DNA of 64,000 nucleotides from Myxococcales bacterium (GCA_013298625.1 JAAFIF010000044.1:1-64000); one strand, 5' to 3'; shown: positions 1 to 8,747, counted from the stretch's first letter. Translations and numbers: made by a program. Notes: generated by a model not told the origin, from the sequence alone.

Positions 1-87
1 AGCGGTGGTGTGCGCCGGGCGTGTGCTGCGGCGCGCGCGAGCAGTGCCAGGCGGGCGCGTGCGTGCCGATGCCCGAGTGAGCCGAGC

Positions 88-1518
88 TCAGCGCGCTCGC
101 GCGAATCCGCCGTGAAATCCCAGCGGAAGCGCGACGTCGACCCACGCCTCGGCCACGGGCTGCATCCGCCGCGCGTCGAGGATCGTGAGGACTGAGCGCT
201 CGCTGTCGCAGCGGCTTCCGACGGCGAGCAGGACGCCGTCTCCCTCTTCGTGCGCGTCGGGCCGTCGAACGAACACGGGCTCGCCGTACACCACGCCCTC
301 TCGCTCGTAGCGCGTGTGCGCGCCGGAGCGAAGGTCGAGCGCGATCACCGCGCTGCGCGAGCGCGGCCCGTCGAGGCTGAGCGCCGTCCCCCACGCGCGC
401 GTTCGATCGCGGCCGTCCACCGCGCGATCGACCTGCGCAAACTCGAACCCTTCGCGAGAGAGCGCCGTGGATGTGACCTCGTCGCGGTCTGCGTGGATGC
501 GCCACCGCGTGGGTGTCGGCGTGATCGCCACGACCTCGCGCAGGAGCGTCTCGGTGCGCAGCTTCGCGACGATCGACGCGTCGGGGTAGAGCAGCACGTC
601 GAGCACCGTGTCGTCGCCGTCGTCGAAGGCGTCGATCACATGAAACACGAAGCCCGCCGGCGCGCGCACCTCGCGCACGGAGCCGTCCTCGCGGGAGAGC
701 ACGCCGATGCGCGTCTGCTCGCCATTTTGCCAGTGAAAATGCTCGATGAACCCGCGTTCTGAGAAGAGCATCGTCAGCGGGTTGGTCGAGAACGGGTGCG
801 CGATCAACAGCACCGATCGCCGCGTCAGCCCGAAGGAGTGAACGTACGGAATCCTCCCCGGGCTCCAGCGGCCCACCACCGTGCGCTCGCGCCCTTCGTC
901 GTCGTGCTCGATCACGACGAGCGCCGGGCGCCCGCTGAGCTGCGAGCTCACGTCGACCCACCGTCGCTTCTCGCGGTCGAACTCGGGGTGCGCGAGGCCC
1001 ATCATCGCGCCGAGCTTGTCGCGCCACGCGTGCTCGTGCCGAACCGCGAGCGTCGCCGGGTCGATCACCAGCTGGTGCTCGGACTCGGTCAGCGCGACCA
1101 GCGACGATCCCCGCGGGACGATGTTGACGTTGGCGTTGTCCGTGACCTTCGGAACCGGCGCGCTCAGCCTCCCCAACGCCCCCCGTCGCATCGGCGTCGC
1201 GAACATCGCCCGCTCGTTGCGCCCGCGCTGAAGCTCGCTCGCGTGCGCCGACTCGACGTCCCGCCAACGCACGCTCGCGCCGCGCTCGTCCACGTCGAAC
1301 GCGAACAACATCCCCAGCGCGTCGAACCAGTGCTCGGCGCGCCAGTCGCCCGCCGCGAAGCGCGCAGGCGCCGTTCGGTACAGCGTCCCGCGCAGCCACG
1401 CGGGCAGCTCTCCCTCGATCTGCGCGTCGCGCGCGCCTCGGCGCTCTGCGGGCGCGCGAAAGGGCGGCGTGGACTCGATCGTCGGGCGACTCGTCATCGG
1501 TGCGTTGCCATCGGCCAT
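88..1518 (-). CDS. Carotenoid oxygenase (RPE65/CCD family)
   Basis: Predicted non-haem iron dioxygenase that cleaves a double bond of a carotenoid or apocarotenoid; 476 residues, normal for the family. The four iron-binding histidines are visible at expected spacing: H177 (GLAHPEFD), H227 (YVHSFGLT), H293 (FHVIDAF) and H469 near the C-terminus (LGFHGGF), the blade positions of the seven-bladed propeller. No signal peptide, so it should be cytoplasmic. It starts with ATG at 1518 and is divergent from a TetR gene; a palindrome lies between them, so repression by that regulator is likely. The substrate cannot be read from sequence. A second, distant paralogue lies at 49931-51343. Family assignment is firm; substrate is unknown. 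Confidence 0.93.
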   Translation of the reverse strand: MADGNAPMTSRPTIESTPPFRAPAERRGARDAQIEGELPAWLRGTLYRTAPARFAAGDWRAEHWFDALGMLFAFDVDERGASVRWRDVESAHASELQRGRNERAMFATPMRRGALGRLSAPVPKVTDNANVNIVPRGSSLVALTESEHQLVIDPATLAVRHEHAWRDKLGAMMGLAHPEFDREKRRWVDVSSQLSGRPALVVIEHDDEGRERTVVGRWSPGRIPYVHSFGLTRRSVLLIAHPFSTNPLTMLFSERGFIEHFHWQNGEQTRIGVLSREDGSVREVRAPAGFVFHVIDAFDDGDDTVLDVLLYPDASIVAKLRTETLLREVVAITPTPTRWRIHADRDEVTSTALSREGFEFAQVDRAVDGRDRTRAWGTALSLDGPRSRSAVIALDLRSGAHTRYEREGVVYGEPVFVRRPDAHEEGDGVLLAVGSRCDSERSVLTILDARRMQPVAEAWVDVALPLGFHGGFARAR

Positions 1519-1542
1519 GGTGGTGTCTCTGCTCCTTCGGTG

Positions 1543-1572
1543 ATCTAAGCGAGTGTTTAGATGAATCTAAGC
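1543..1572. promoter_or_regulatory. Palindromic operator between oxygenase and TetR genes
   Basis: The bases at 1543-1562 read ATCTAA-N8-TTAGAT, a perfect six-base inverted repeat whose inner bases also partly match (GC before, GT after). A third half-site, ATCTAAGC, follows at 1565-1572. The site is AT-rich within GC-rich sequence and sits in the only spacer between the divergent carotenoid oxygenase and TetR genes, the classic position for a TetR operator. That this regulator binds here is inference. Confidence 0.7.
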
Positions 1573-1610
1573 AGATGTCAAGATGACCTCGTTCGTTGCA
1601 CACTCCTCGC

Positions 1611-2270
1611 GTGGCGAGCGACCGAACCCGAAAGCCCAAGGCCAAGAGCGGCTATCACCACGGCGACCTGCGTCGATCGCTGATGGACGCGGCCCTGGCC
1701 ATCGTCGCTGAAGGCGGCGTCTCGTCGCTCTCGCTGCGCGAAGCCGCGCGCCGAGCGGGCGTCTCGTCGGCGGCGCCGTACCACCACTTCGCCAGCCTCG
1801 AGGCGCTCGCCGAAGCGCTCTGCGACGAGGGCTTCGAAGCGCTCGCTGCGGCCGGCGTCGAGGCGCTCGCTGCGGCCGGCAGCGACGCTGGCGATCGCCT
1901 GGGCGCCCTCGGACGATCGTACGTGCGCTTCGCGCGCAGCCACCCGGCGCACTTTCGACTGATGTTCAGCGGGCCATCCAACCCGGCGCACAAGCTCGAC
2001 GCCGAGCGGCCGCTCGCGTCGTTCGAGCAGCTGGTCTCAGCGGTGCGCGAGGCGCAAGCGCAGCGGCTCGCGCCGCCAGGGGACCCGACGCCGCTCGTGT
2101 TGCTCGCGTGGACCGTTGTTCACGGGCTCGCGACGCTCTCGATCGACGGGCCTCTCGCGCATTCGCTGCCTGGCATCACGGCGACCCCCGCGCAGATCGA
2201 CGAGCTCTTGATGAGCACCCTGCGCTCGCTGCTCGCCGCGTCCGCTGCCCGTCCTCACGCCAGCAAGTGA
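1611..2270 (+). CDS. TetR/AcrR-family transcriptional regulator
   Basis: DNA-binding repressor of about 219 residues. The N-terminal helix-turn-helix is clear (SLREAARRAGVSSAAPYHHF), followed by an all-helical ligand domain of the WHG/TetR_C type (LGRSYVRFARSHPAHFRLMF). I take GTG at 1611 as the start; TTG at 1596 in the same frame is possible and neither has a convincing ribosome site. It is divergent from the carotenoid oxygenase, so the ligand may be a carotenoid fragment or related lipid; that is inference. Between the two domains the protein contains a short duplicated segment (EALAAAG twice) encoded by a tandem repeat. The 3' end overlaps the convergent DJ-1/YCII gene by 16 bp. Confidence 0.9.
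   Translation: MASDRTRKPKAKSGYHHGDLRRSLMDAALAIVAEGGVSSLSLREAARRAGVSSAAPYHHFASLEALAEALCDEGFEALAAAGVEALAAAGSDAGDRLGALGRSYVRFARSHPAHFRLMFSGPSNPAHKLDAERPLASFEQLVSAVREAQAQRLAPPGDPTPLVLLAWTVVHGLATLSIDGPLAHSLPGITATPAQIDELLMSTLRSLLAASAARPHASK
1839..1886 (+). repeat. Tandem 24-bp duplication inside the TetR gene
   Basis: Two adjacent 24-base units, 1839-1862 and 1863-1886, share their first 18 bases exactly and keep the reading frame, giving EALAAAG twice in the helix that follows the DNA-binding domain. It looks like a recent in-frame duplication. Confidence 0.75.
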
Positions 2271-3175
2271 TCGTTGTCGTCGCAGGACAACAGCCACTTG
2301 CGCAGCGTGTACGTTCGTACCCCGCGCAGGACAAACGGGTCCTCGCGCGCGATCTGCTCGGCCCGCTCGCGGCTGCAGTCGCGCAGCACCACGAGCCCAG
2401 ACTTCGCTTCTGGAACGGGTCCCGCCAGCGCGAGCGTCCCGTCCGCTTCGAGCGCGCGCAGATGCGCCACGTGCGCTTCGATGTCCTCGCGCGTCGCCGT
2501 GCGCCCTTCGACCTGCGCGAGCTCGATGATCCAGCGCTCGTACGGAGCGCCGTGTGACGCGTCGCGCGCTCCGCGAAGGTACCGCGCGCGCGAGGCGGCC
2601 GCGGGTCGGTCGACGAGCCCCGCGGCGACGAGCGCCTTCTGCGCGAGCGCGATCGCGGCCCAAGGCTTCGCCGTGAGCACCACGCCGGCCTCGTCTTCGT
2701 CGACCACCACGTCTTCGTCCACGTAGCGCGCCCCGCGAAAGCACGACTTCGCGCTCTCGAGCAGCAGCTCGAACGCCGGCTTCGTCGCGTACGGCTCGAT
2801 CGCCGTGTGCGTGACGGCGCGGCCGCGAAGCACCCCTGCGCGCCCGAGCAAGAGCGCTCCGTTGCACACCGCGGCCATGGGGATCCCGCGCTCTGCCGCG
2901 AGGTCGAGCAGCGAGAGCAGCGAGAGGTCGTCGAGCACCGACTCGGGGTCGCCGCCGGCCACCGCGACGAGCGCGACGTCTTCGAGCTCGACCTGCGCAA
3001 AGCTGCGATCCACCGCGAGCCGATAGCCTTCGCTCACGCGCACGGGCTCGCGCGTCGGGCCTGCGATCACGATGGACGTCGGCTGCGTCGCGCTCGACGA
3101 GAGCAGCTGGGCGAGGGGAGAGAGCTCGCCGAACGTCGCCCCCGGATAGACGATGAACACCACCTGCGCTGTCAC
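2255..3175 (-). CDS. DJ-1/PfpI-like domain fused to a YCII domain
   Basis: A two-domain cytoplasmic protein of 306 residues. Residues 3-190 form a DJ-1/PfpI (class I glutamine amidotransferase-like) domain with the nucleophile-elbow cysteine C104 in AAVCNGALLLG. Residues about 212-300 form a YCII domain (YERWIIELAQ ... RTYTLRKWL), with a plausible His-Asp pair at H238 and D279. I chose GTG at 3175 because it gives the usual DJ-1 start of a strand running straight into VVFIVYPGAT; GTG at 3196 would add seven residues. The DJ-1 family includes chaperones, deglycases, hydratases and transcription regulators, but no helix-turn-helix follows here. The fusion suggests a small-molecule detoxification or dioxygenase-accessory role; that is inference. 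Confidence 0.85.
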   Translation of the reverse strand: MTAQVVFIVYPGATFGELSPLAQLLSSSATQPTSIVIAGPTREPVRVSEGYRLAVDRSFAQVELEDVALVAVAGGDPESVLDDLSLLSLLDLAAERGIPMAAVCNGALLLGRAGVLRGRAVTHTAIEPYATKPAFELLLESAKSCFRGARYVDEDVVVDEDEAGVVLTAKPWAAIALAQKALVAAGLVDRPAAASRARYLRGARDASHGAPYERWIIELAQVEGRTATREDIEAHVAHLRALEADGTLALAGPVPEAKSGLVVLRDCSRERAEQIAREDPFVLRGVRTYTLRKWLLSCDDNDHLLA

Positions 3176-3216
3176 GGTGCGCGCACAGTAATCCACCGCG
3201 CGCCGCCGCGCATCGC

Positions 3217-4143
3217 TCAGTGATCGTCGATGTACGGAGCGAACCAGCCGTTGGGCTCGGGGTCCATCAACGGCGGCAGCTCGAAGCCGATGAAGTTCGA
3301 GCCCGGCGTGAGATCCACGTGAAAATGATCACGGTGCGCGGCGTTGTAGTTCGGCGTCAGCACGATGTGAAACACCCGCGACTCGTGCATCCAGCACGCG
3401 ACCTCTTTGAGCAGCCGATCGCGCGCGTTGGTCGCGCGCGGCGGGCACGTGGGACGCCCGTTGGCGACGAAGTCGGTCACGAGCGAGTGCGTCGTCCCGT
3501 TGGATGTGCGGAGGTTCGCGATGTCCAGCGCCGTCGCGTACGAGTGCTGGCTGAGCGTCGTCGAGCCAGCGATCACGCGGTAGTTGTAGACGCCGAGGTG
3601 GACGACGTCGGTGACGTCCCAGCGCGTCCGCAGCTCGCGCGTGAGGTGGTAGAAGGCCACGGCGAGCCTGCAGTCCATGAGCATCGGCGTGACCGCAGCC
3701 GTGTAGGACGCGTAGCGAAAGGTCACGCCGTTGATCGGCGTCGTCACGCGCAGCGGGTCGACGATGCCCATGGTGGGACCCGAGATCGTGTAGCGAATTC
3801 CCAGGCGATCGAGCAGCGCGTGGCAGCTCGCGCCCTGCGTCACGTCCCTCGGAAGCGGCACGTTGACCGCCGCGTCCGCCCGGGCGTCGACGCCAGTGTC
3901 GCGCGCCGTCGCGTCCGGCCGGGCGTCGATGCTCGCGTCCGCGCGCGCGTCGATCCCTGCGTCGTTCGCTGGCGCGTCGGCGTCGGGCTCGCTGTCTGGC
4001 ATCGACGCGACGTCGTCGCGGGCCTCTGCGTCGGGTTCGCTGTCCGACAGCACCGCGGCGTCTGGCGCGGCGTCCTCGGCGGACTCGTTGGCGCTGCACG
4101 CCGTGAGCGCGAGCAACGAAAGCAAGCAAACTGCGCGTCTCAT
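3217..4143 (-). CDS. Extensin-like lipoprotein, LAS-type metallopeptidase fold
   Basis: Exported lipoprotein of 308 residues. The N-terminus MRRAVCLLSLLALTAC is a lipoprotein signal with Cys about 16. An Asp/Ala-rich linker of about 75 residues follows (repeats such as DARADA), then an Extensin_C-like domain. This keeps the zinc-site pattern of the LAS/VanY peptidases: QHSYATALDIA (HxxxxxxD) and DHFHVD (HxH). The family is thought to act on peptidoglycan or cell-envelope peptides, so a role as periplasmic or outer-membrane peptidase is likely. Four cysteines in the mature domain could form disulfides. The next gene upstream in the same direction ends 29 bp before this start, so the two may be co-transcribed. 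Confidence 0.82.
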   Translation of the reverse strand: MRRAVCLLSLLALTACSANESAEDAAPDAAVLSDSEPDAEARDDVASMPDSEPDADAPANDAGIDARADASIDARPDATARDTGVDARADAAVNVPLPRDVTQGASCHALLDRLGIRYTISGPTMGIVDPLRVTTPINGVTFRYASYTAAVTPMLMDCRLAVAFYHLTRELRTRWDVTDVVHLGVYNYRVIAGSTTLSQHSYATALDIANLRTSNGTTHSLVTDFVANGRPTCPPRATNARDRLLKEVACWMHESRVFHIVLTPNYNAAHRDHFHVDLTPGSNFIGFELPPLMDPEPNGWFAPYIDDH

Positions 4144-4172
4144 TTCGGCGGCGATGATCGCACGAACGGCGC

Positions 4173-6983
4173 TCATTCGCTCGGTCGCGTCGCGCACCGA
4201 AGCTGCGCGACCGCGCTGCGTCGGCCGCGGTCGACGGTGTACAGCGATCCCCGAAGCATCCCTCGCTCGTCGGCGCGCAGGGTCCACGTCCCGTACGCGC
4301 GACGGTCGTGCTCGTTGTGCGCGTGCGGGGCCGACGTGATCGCAGCGATGCACCACCGGTCGCCCCGCTGGCGAAGGTGCCAGCGTGGCTCGTTGGTCAC
4401 GTTCCGCGCGATCGACTCGCCGAAGCGCAGGTTCGCGATCGGCGCTTTGTCCAAGACGAGCCGCGGTTCGTCTGGCGTCTCGCGGCCCGTGCACACGCGA
4501 ACCTCTCGCGGCAGCTCGACCTCGAGCTCGTCGCCTTGCTCCGTCGGGACCACGCTCCAGTCGCGCTGCTCTCCCACCGCGACGGCCCACTCGGTGGACA
4601 CGGAGCTGAACGCCTGGTTGCTCACCGCAGGCCGAAGCACGTCGCGCCACGCGCGCACCGCTCCGCGCTCGTCGATGCGCTGCCACTGATGCACGGCTTG
4701 GTCCCACCATTGCTTCGTCCGCGCGAGCTCGACGACCCAGCCGCGCTCCCACGGCTCGCACAGCGCCACCGACGCGTCGACGTCGTCTGCCCGGGAAAAT
4801 CGCAGCGCGATCGGCGTCGGTGCTTCGACGCCCGCGCGCAGCCACAGCGCGTCGCAGCGCGACTCTGTCGGCGTCGTCGGCCCGTGATCGGCGTTGTACG
4901 AGCACCGTTCGACGACGACGCCGTGCGCGGCGACCCCGAGCACGGTCCACCGCCGCTCCGCGCTCGCGCTTTCGTCCGCCGTCGACCACGGAACCGCCCC
5001 CGTCCAGTCGCCGCGCGTCGCGCCCAGCGTCCAGCGAAAGCGCGCGCGGCGGTGCGCCGGATCGTCGCGCACCTCGACGCGGGCGTCGAGCGCATCGAGC
5101 ACAACGGCGTCGGTGGCGATCGGTCCTGTGTCGCGTTGGCCCGATGATTCGCAGGCGATTTCGTATCCTGGATCGAAGCTTCGATCCTCGTCGGTCCGCG
5201 TCACGATGGGCGCCGCGCGCGAGACGATCGCGTCGCTCTGCTCGGCGCTGCGCGTGACCCGGTGCCTCGGCGCGACGATGATCGCGCCCTCCGAGACGAA
5301 GGGCTCGTAGCTGCGCCGCGTGATCAGAACCTCTCCGACTCTCAGCCCGAGAAAATCGATGACACGGTCGTACGTGGTCCACGTCCGGCCGTCGCGGGTC
5401 ACCCTGAACTCGCTCGGTCCAGCGACGACGCCGAAGCGTCGATCGACGAAGCGCACCGAGTCGAGCGCGCGGCAGCGAGGCAATTCGATGGTCGATGCGC
5501 CCTCGGCGTCTTCGAGCAGGACCGCGCAGCGAATCGCGTCGTCGTCGGCGAGCAGCCACGCGCGCAGGCCGTCTTGCGCGCGCGACGCGAGGGCTCGGGT
5601 GTACGTGCGCGCTCCGCCGTCGCGATCGAAGCGCGCGATGGTCCTCGGCGAGAGCGCGTCGGTCGAGTCGATCGACAGCGCGTAGAGCCCGTCGGGGTTG
5701 GACCCGTAGATCGTCGCTTCGTCGACGTCGTTGATGGTGCAGTGAAAGGGCATCGACAGCTCTCTCCACGCGTGTCCCGGCGTCCACACGCGCAGCGTGC
5801 GTTCGCGCGCGCCGAGCGAGACGATGGCCGAGCCGTCGGTCGCGAAGTGGTTGTTCCATCGAGGGAGTCGAAAGGACCCGTTGTTGGTGCCGGCGGCGTC
5901 GAGCTCGAGCGAGAAGCGCGTGCTGGTGTTGGCGTCGAGGTCGACGCGCTCGAGACTGCCGTCGCTCAGCGCGAGCAGGTCGCGGCCAAACGCAAACCAC
6001 TCGGACGTGAAACCGACGTGCGCCGGGATCGTCTGCGTGCTGCCGTCGCCGCGTCGTACCAGCAGTCGATCCCCGATGCCGACCGCGATCGCGCCTCTGT
6101 GCGCGATCCCGTACCCCAAATCGAGCGACGAGGTGCCTCTGTATCGCGCGAGCTGCGCCTCGCGAAAGCGCCTCCACGGCGAGGTCCATCGCGCGTTCGC
6201 TTCTTCGGCGCGGCGCTGCTCGAGGGGCGCGCCGTTTGCGACGACGTGCCCCAATCGTCCTCGCGCGTCGATGGCCCACGTGTGACGCAGCCCTTCGATC
6301 GAGAACCGCCCTTCGCCGCGCGAGAGGAGGGTCAACGGAACGTCGTCGACCATCTCGAGCTGCGACCATCGGTCACCGTCCGAGAGCAACACGTGCCCGG
6401 GCTCGCGCAACGCGAGCGCGCGGCGGTCGTCGAGGATGCGCAGCGCGTACGTCTCGCTCATCCAAGGCTCGTCGAAGCGCCGCGGGCGCGCGGGGTCTTC
6501 GAGCGACCACCACGAGTCGTCGGCGAGCCGAATCGCTGCGGCGTAGACGCTTCCCGATGGGTCTCGGTCGCGCGAGGGCTCGTGGGGCAGCTCGGCCCGC
6601 GTCTCGAATGGCCCGAGAAACGACCGCGCCGAGAGCACCAGCCCGTCGGCGGTCACGAACACCCAGCGCCCGTCGATGAGCGCGAACCAGGTCGTGATCG
6701 CGTGCTGCGGCCGCTCGCGGGCCACTTCGACAGCGCCGTCTGCGGTGACCATCGCGCGCAGCGAGTGATCGATGATCAGCGCGCGCTCGGCGGTTGCGTC
6801 GATCACGCGCGGACTCGACATCGCCTCGGGCATCCAGTGCCCGAGCTCGATCGTCGCCGAGCGCAGACCCGCGTCGGTCGCAGCGTCGGTCACCACCGTT
6901 GTGGGCGAGGGCCGCTGCGCGCGCGTGGCGGCAGAGCATCCGAGCGACGCCACCGTCGCGAGCAGCAGTCCTTCGAGTCGCAT
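4173..6983 (-). CDS. Large lipoprotein of unknown function
   Basis: 936 residues starting with MRLEGLLLATVASLGC, a lipoprotein signal with the lipid-bearing cysteine at 16. The mature part is rich in short beta-strand-like stretches with repeated Trp, Arg and Asp residues (DGRWVFVTADG, DDSWWSLEDP, GRTWTTYD), which suggests one or more beta-propellers, as in exo-sialidase or photosystem-assembly-like repeats; I cannot assign a family. The last 170 residues contain two cysteine clusters. It ends 29 bp before the extensin-like lipoprotein and probably shares its transcript. An outer-membrane or periplasmic location is inferred from the signal. No enzyme motif is visible. Confidence 0.7.
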   Translation of the reverse strand: MRLEGLLLATVASLGCSAATRAQRPSPTTVVTDAATDAGLRSATIELGHWMPEAMSSPRVIDATAERALIIDHSLRAMVTADGAVEVARERPQHAITTWFALIDGRWVFVTADGLVLSARSFLGPFETRAELPHEPSRDRDPSGSVYAAAIRLADDSWWSLEDPARPRRFDEPWMSETYALRILDDRRALALREPGHVLLSDGDRWSQLEMVDDVPLTLLSRGEGRFSIEGLRHTWAIDARGRLGHVVANGAPLEQRRAEEANARWTSPWRRFREAQLARYRGTSSLDLGYGIAHRGAIAVGIGDRLLVRRGDGSTQTIPAHVGFTSEWFAFGRDLLALSDGSLERVDLDANTSTRFSLELDAAGTNNGSFRLPRWNNHFATDGSAIVSLGARERTLRVWTPGHAWRELSMPFHCTINDVDEATIYGSNPDGLYALSIDSTDALSPRTIARFDRDGGARTYTRALASRAQDGLRAWLLADDDAIRCAVLLEDAEGASTIELPRCRALDSVRFVDRRFGVVAGPSEFRVTRDGRTWTTYDRVIDFLGLRVGEVLITRRSYEPFVSEGAIIVAPRHRVTRSAEQSDAIVSRAAPIVTRTDEDRSFDPGYEIACESSGQRDTGPIATDAVVLDALDARVEVRDDPAHRRARFRWTLGATRGDWTGAVPWSTADESASAERRWTVLGVAAHGVVVERCSYNADHGPTTPTESRCDALWLRAGVEAPTPIALRFSRADDVDASVALCEPWERGWVVELARTKQWWDQAVHQWQRIDERGAVRAWRDVLRPAVSNQAFSSVSTEWAVAVGEQRDWSVVPTEQGDELEVELPREVRVCTGRETPDEPRLVLDKAPIANLRFGESIARNVTNEPRWHLRQRGDRWCIAAITSAPHAHNEHDRRAYGTWTLRADERGMLRGSLYTVDRGRRSAVAQLRCATRPSE

Positions 6984-7021
6984 GCTTCGTGGCGCCAGCG
7001 TACGCAACGGCGCGACCGATG

Positions 7022-7915
7022 TCAGCGCGGCGCCATCCACTGGGTGACGCGTTCGGCGAGGAATTCTCCTCGGTCTTCTTGCACGAAGTGCCCGCCCCAC
7101 GTGCGCTCGTGCGGCTGTCCCTGGGCGCCAGGGACGTGCTTCTGCAGGACGGTGTCGGCGCGGCCGAGGATGGGGTCGTTTTTGCCAAAGAGCGTGAGAA
7201 AGGGCTTGTCGAAGCGGCCGAGCGCCGCCCACGCCGCGCGGTTCGCGGGCACGGCCGGGTCGCTGGGGCTCGTCGGGACGAGCGCAGGAAACTCTCGCGC
7301 CCCGGCGGTGTGCTTCGTCGTGGGAAACGGCGCGTCGTACGCCGCGCGCACCGCGGGGGTGAGCTTCGTCACGCAGCCGCTCGCGACGATCCTGCCCACA
7401 GGAAACACCGGCGAATACCGCGCAAACGCGCGCCACACGCGAAACGCAGGCGGCACCGCGCGCTCGGCGGTCGGCAGAAATCCGTTGGCCACCACCACGC
7501 GCGCGAAGCGCTCTGGGTCTTCGCCTACGAGCCTGAGCCCGATCAGCGATCCCCAGTCCTGACAAAACAGCGTGATCGATCGCAGCGAGAGCCCTTCGAC
7601 GAGCGCGCGCATCCACGCGACGTGCTTCGCGTACGTGTACTCCTCGCGGCGAACGGGCTTGTCCGAGCGGCCGAAGCCGATGAGGTCCGGCGCGATCGCC
7701 CGCATTCCTGCTGCGACGAAGACGGGGATCATCTTGCGATACAGGTACGACCAGCTCGGCTCTCCGTGCAGCAAGAGCACCACGGGTCCCTCGCGCGGAC
7801 CTTCGTCGACGTAGTGCGCGCGCAGCCCCGAGGCGACGTCGATGTATCGCGGCTCGAACGCGAAGTCTGGCAGCGCGGCGAAGCGCTCATCCGGTGTTCG
7901 AAGGACGTCCATCAC
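7022..7915 (-). CDS. Haloalkane dehalogenase-like alpha/beta hydrolase
   Basis: 297 residues, the usual length. Family I haloalkane dehalogenases hydrolyse carbon-halogen bonds by a nucleophilic Asp. The signature HGEPSWSYLYRKM at 50-62 is nearly identical to that subfamily. The catalytic set is complete: nucleophile D120 in FCQDWGS, second halide-binding W121, general acid-base H276 in GGHFVQE, and acid D247 in GKNDPIL. E52 of HGEP stands at the oxyanion-hole position. No signal peptide. It lies alone, with a dispersed repeat element just upstream of its start. Some relatives act on epoxides or esters, so the substrate is uncertain, but the nucleophile and Trp favour true dehalogenase chemistry. 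Confidence 0.88.
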   Translation of the reverse strand: MMDVLRTPDERFAALPDFAFEPRYIDVASGLRAHYVDEGPREGPVVLLLHGEPSWSYLYRKMIPVFVAAGMRAIAPDLIGFGRSDKPVRREEYTYAKHVAWMRALVEGLSLRSITLFCQDWGSLIGLRLVGEDPERFARVVVANGFLPTAERAVPPAFRVWRAFARYSPVFPVGRIVASGCVTKLTPAVRAAYDAPFPTTKHTAGAREFPALVPTSPSDPAVPANRAAWAALGRFDKPFLTLFGKNDPILGRADTVLQKHVPGAQGQPHERTWGGHFVQEDRGEFLAERVTQWMAPR

Positions 7916-7940
7916 TCCGCAGAGTGTATCCGTCGCGCGG

Positions 7941-8066
7941 CTCAGTACGATACCGCGCCCGCGACGGGCATCGCAGATGACCGGAGCGGATCAGCGCGGT
8001 TGAAATCAAGTCAAACCAAGACCGCGAACAGAGAAAACTACGACGACCGTCGCGGTATTGGTTTAG
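7941..8066 (+). repeat. Dispersed element with complementary ends, copy A
   Basis: A 126-bp element that is clearly homologous to the reverse strand of 27576-27716. Shared blocks in order are CTCAG, ATACCGCGCCC, ATCGCAGATGACCGGAG, GAAATCAAGTCAAACC, GAAAACTACGA, CGCGGTA and TGGTTTAG. The ends are mutually complementary (ATACCGCG near 7950 against CGCGGTAT near 8050), so the element could fold end to end. It fills the spacer between the dehalogenase start and the end of the GST gene, overlapping the GST stop codon by a few bases. Its nature (MITE-like, REP-like or structured RNA) is open. Confidence 0.8.
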
Positions 8067-8707
8067 TACTCGACGTACGGATCGCGCTTCACGGCCACGA
8101 ATTTCTGCACGGACGGGCGCTTCCACACGAACTCTGCCCAGGCCTTCACGCGCGCGGGGACGGCCTCGCCGTTGAGGATGAGCCTGTGCAGCATGAACGA
8201 GAGGTCTGCGTCGGCCACAGAGAACGCTCCGAAGAGGTACTGCCCAGGGTCGCTGATCACGGCGTCGGCGACGGCGCAGAGCTTCGTCGCGTGCTCGACG
8301 CCCTTGTCCGACAGAGGGCTCTTCGCGCGCTCGTAGAACATGGTCGTCGTCGAGCGCTCTTCTCGGATGGGCATGAGGTCCGAGCGGATCCACGCCATGA
8401 TCTGCCGCGCTCGCGCTCGGTGCTGGATGTTCGTCGGCATCGCGCGCGCGGTGTCCGCGAAGGCGTCGTCGAGGTACTCCACGATCGCCTGCGATTCTGC
8501 GAGCGAAAACGCGCCGTGCTCGAGGCACGGGACGCGGCCCGTCACCGAGCGCCGCGCGTAGTCAGCGCTCTTCTGCGCGCGCTGGTCGAGCGCGACGGGG
8601 ACGTACTCGTACGCGAGGCCCTTCTCTTCGAGCGCCACTACGCAAGAGAACACATAGGGAGAGATCCAGAACCGATCGCCGTGCAGGCGAAGCGCGTCGT
8701 CCTTCAT
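8063..8707 (-). CDS. yfcF: Glutathione S-transferase, YfcF type
   Basis: 214-residue cytosolic glutathione transferase. It resembles E. coli YfcF along its whole length: SPYVFSCVVALEEKGL in the thioredoxin-like domain, then RVPCLEHGAFSLAESQAIVEYL (cis-Pro and the Glu-Ser that bind glutathione), then the very characteristic RARARQIMAWIRSDLMPIREER in the helical domain, and near the end RPSVQKFVAV. The family conjugates or reduces organic hydroperoxides with glutathione. The neighbouring dehalogenase could in principle share xenobiotic substrates, but there is no shared operon evidence and a repeat element lies between them. The stop codon is within the last bases of that element. Confidence 0.9.
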   Translation of the reverse strand: MKDDALRLHGDRFWISPYVFSCVVALEEKGLAYEYVPVALDQRAQKSADYARRSVTGRVPCLEHGAFSLAESQAIVEYLDDAFADTARAMPTNIQHRARARQIMAWIRSDLMPIREERSTTTMFYERAKSPLSDKGVEHATKLCAVADAVISDPGQYLFGAFSVADADLSFMLHRLILNGEAVPARVKAWAEFVWKRPSVQKFVAVKRDPYVEY

Positions 8708-8747
8708 GCGCCGGGAGCGTAGCTCACTCGAACGCGCCCACGCCCGC

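Noticed and set aside
5262..7562. Plus-strand frame of 766 codons opposite the large lipoprotein
   Set aside because: No protein-like pattern; the minus strand has a lipoprotein signal and consistent strand periodicity.
7916..8062. Terminator or attC-like site in the spacer upstream of the dehalogenase
   Set aside because: The complementary ends first looked like a single hairpin, but the second copy at 27576-27716 shows a larger homologous element, and there is no T-run or integrase gene.
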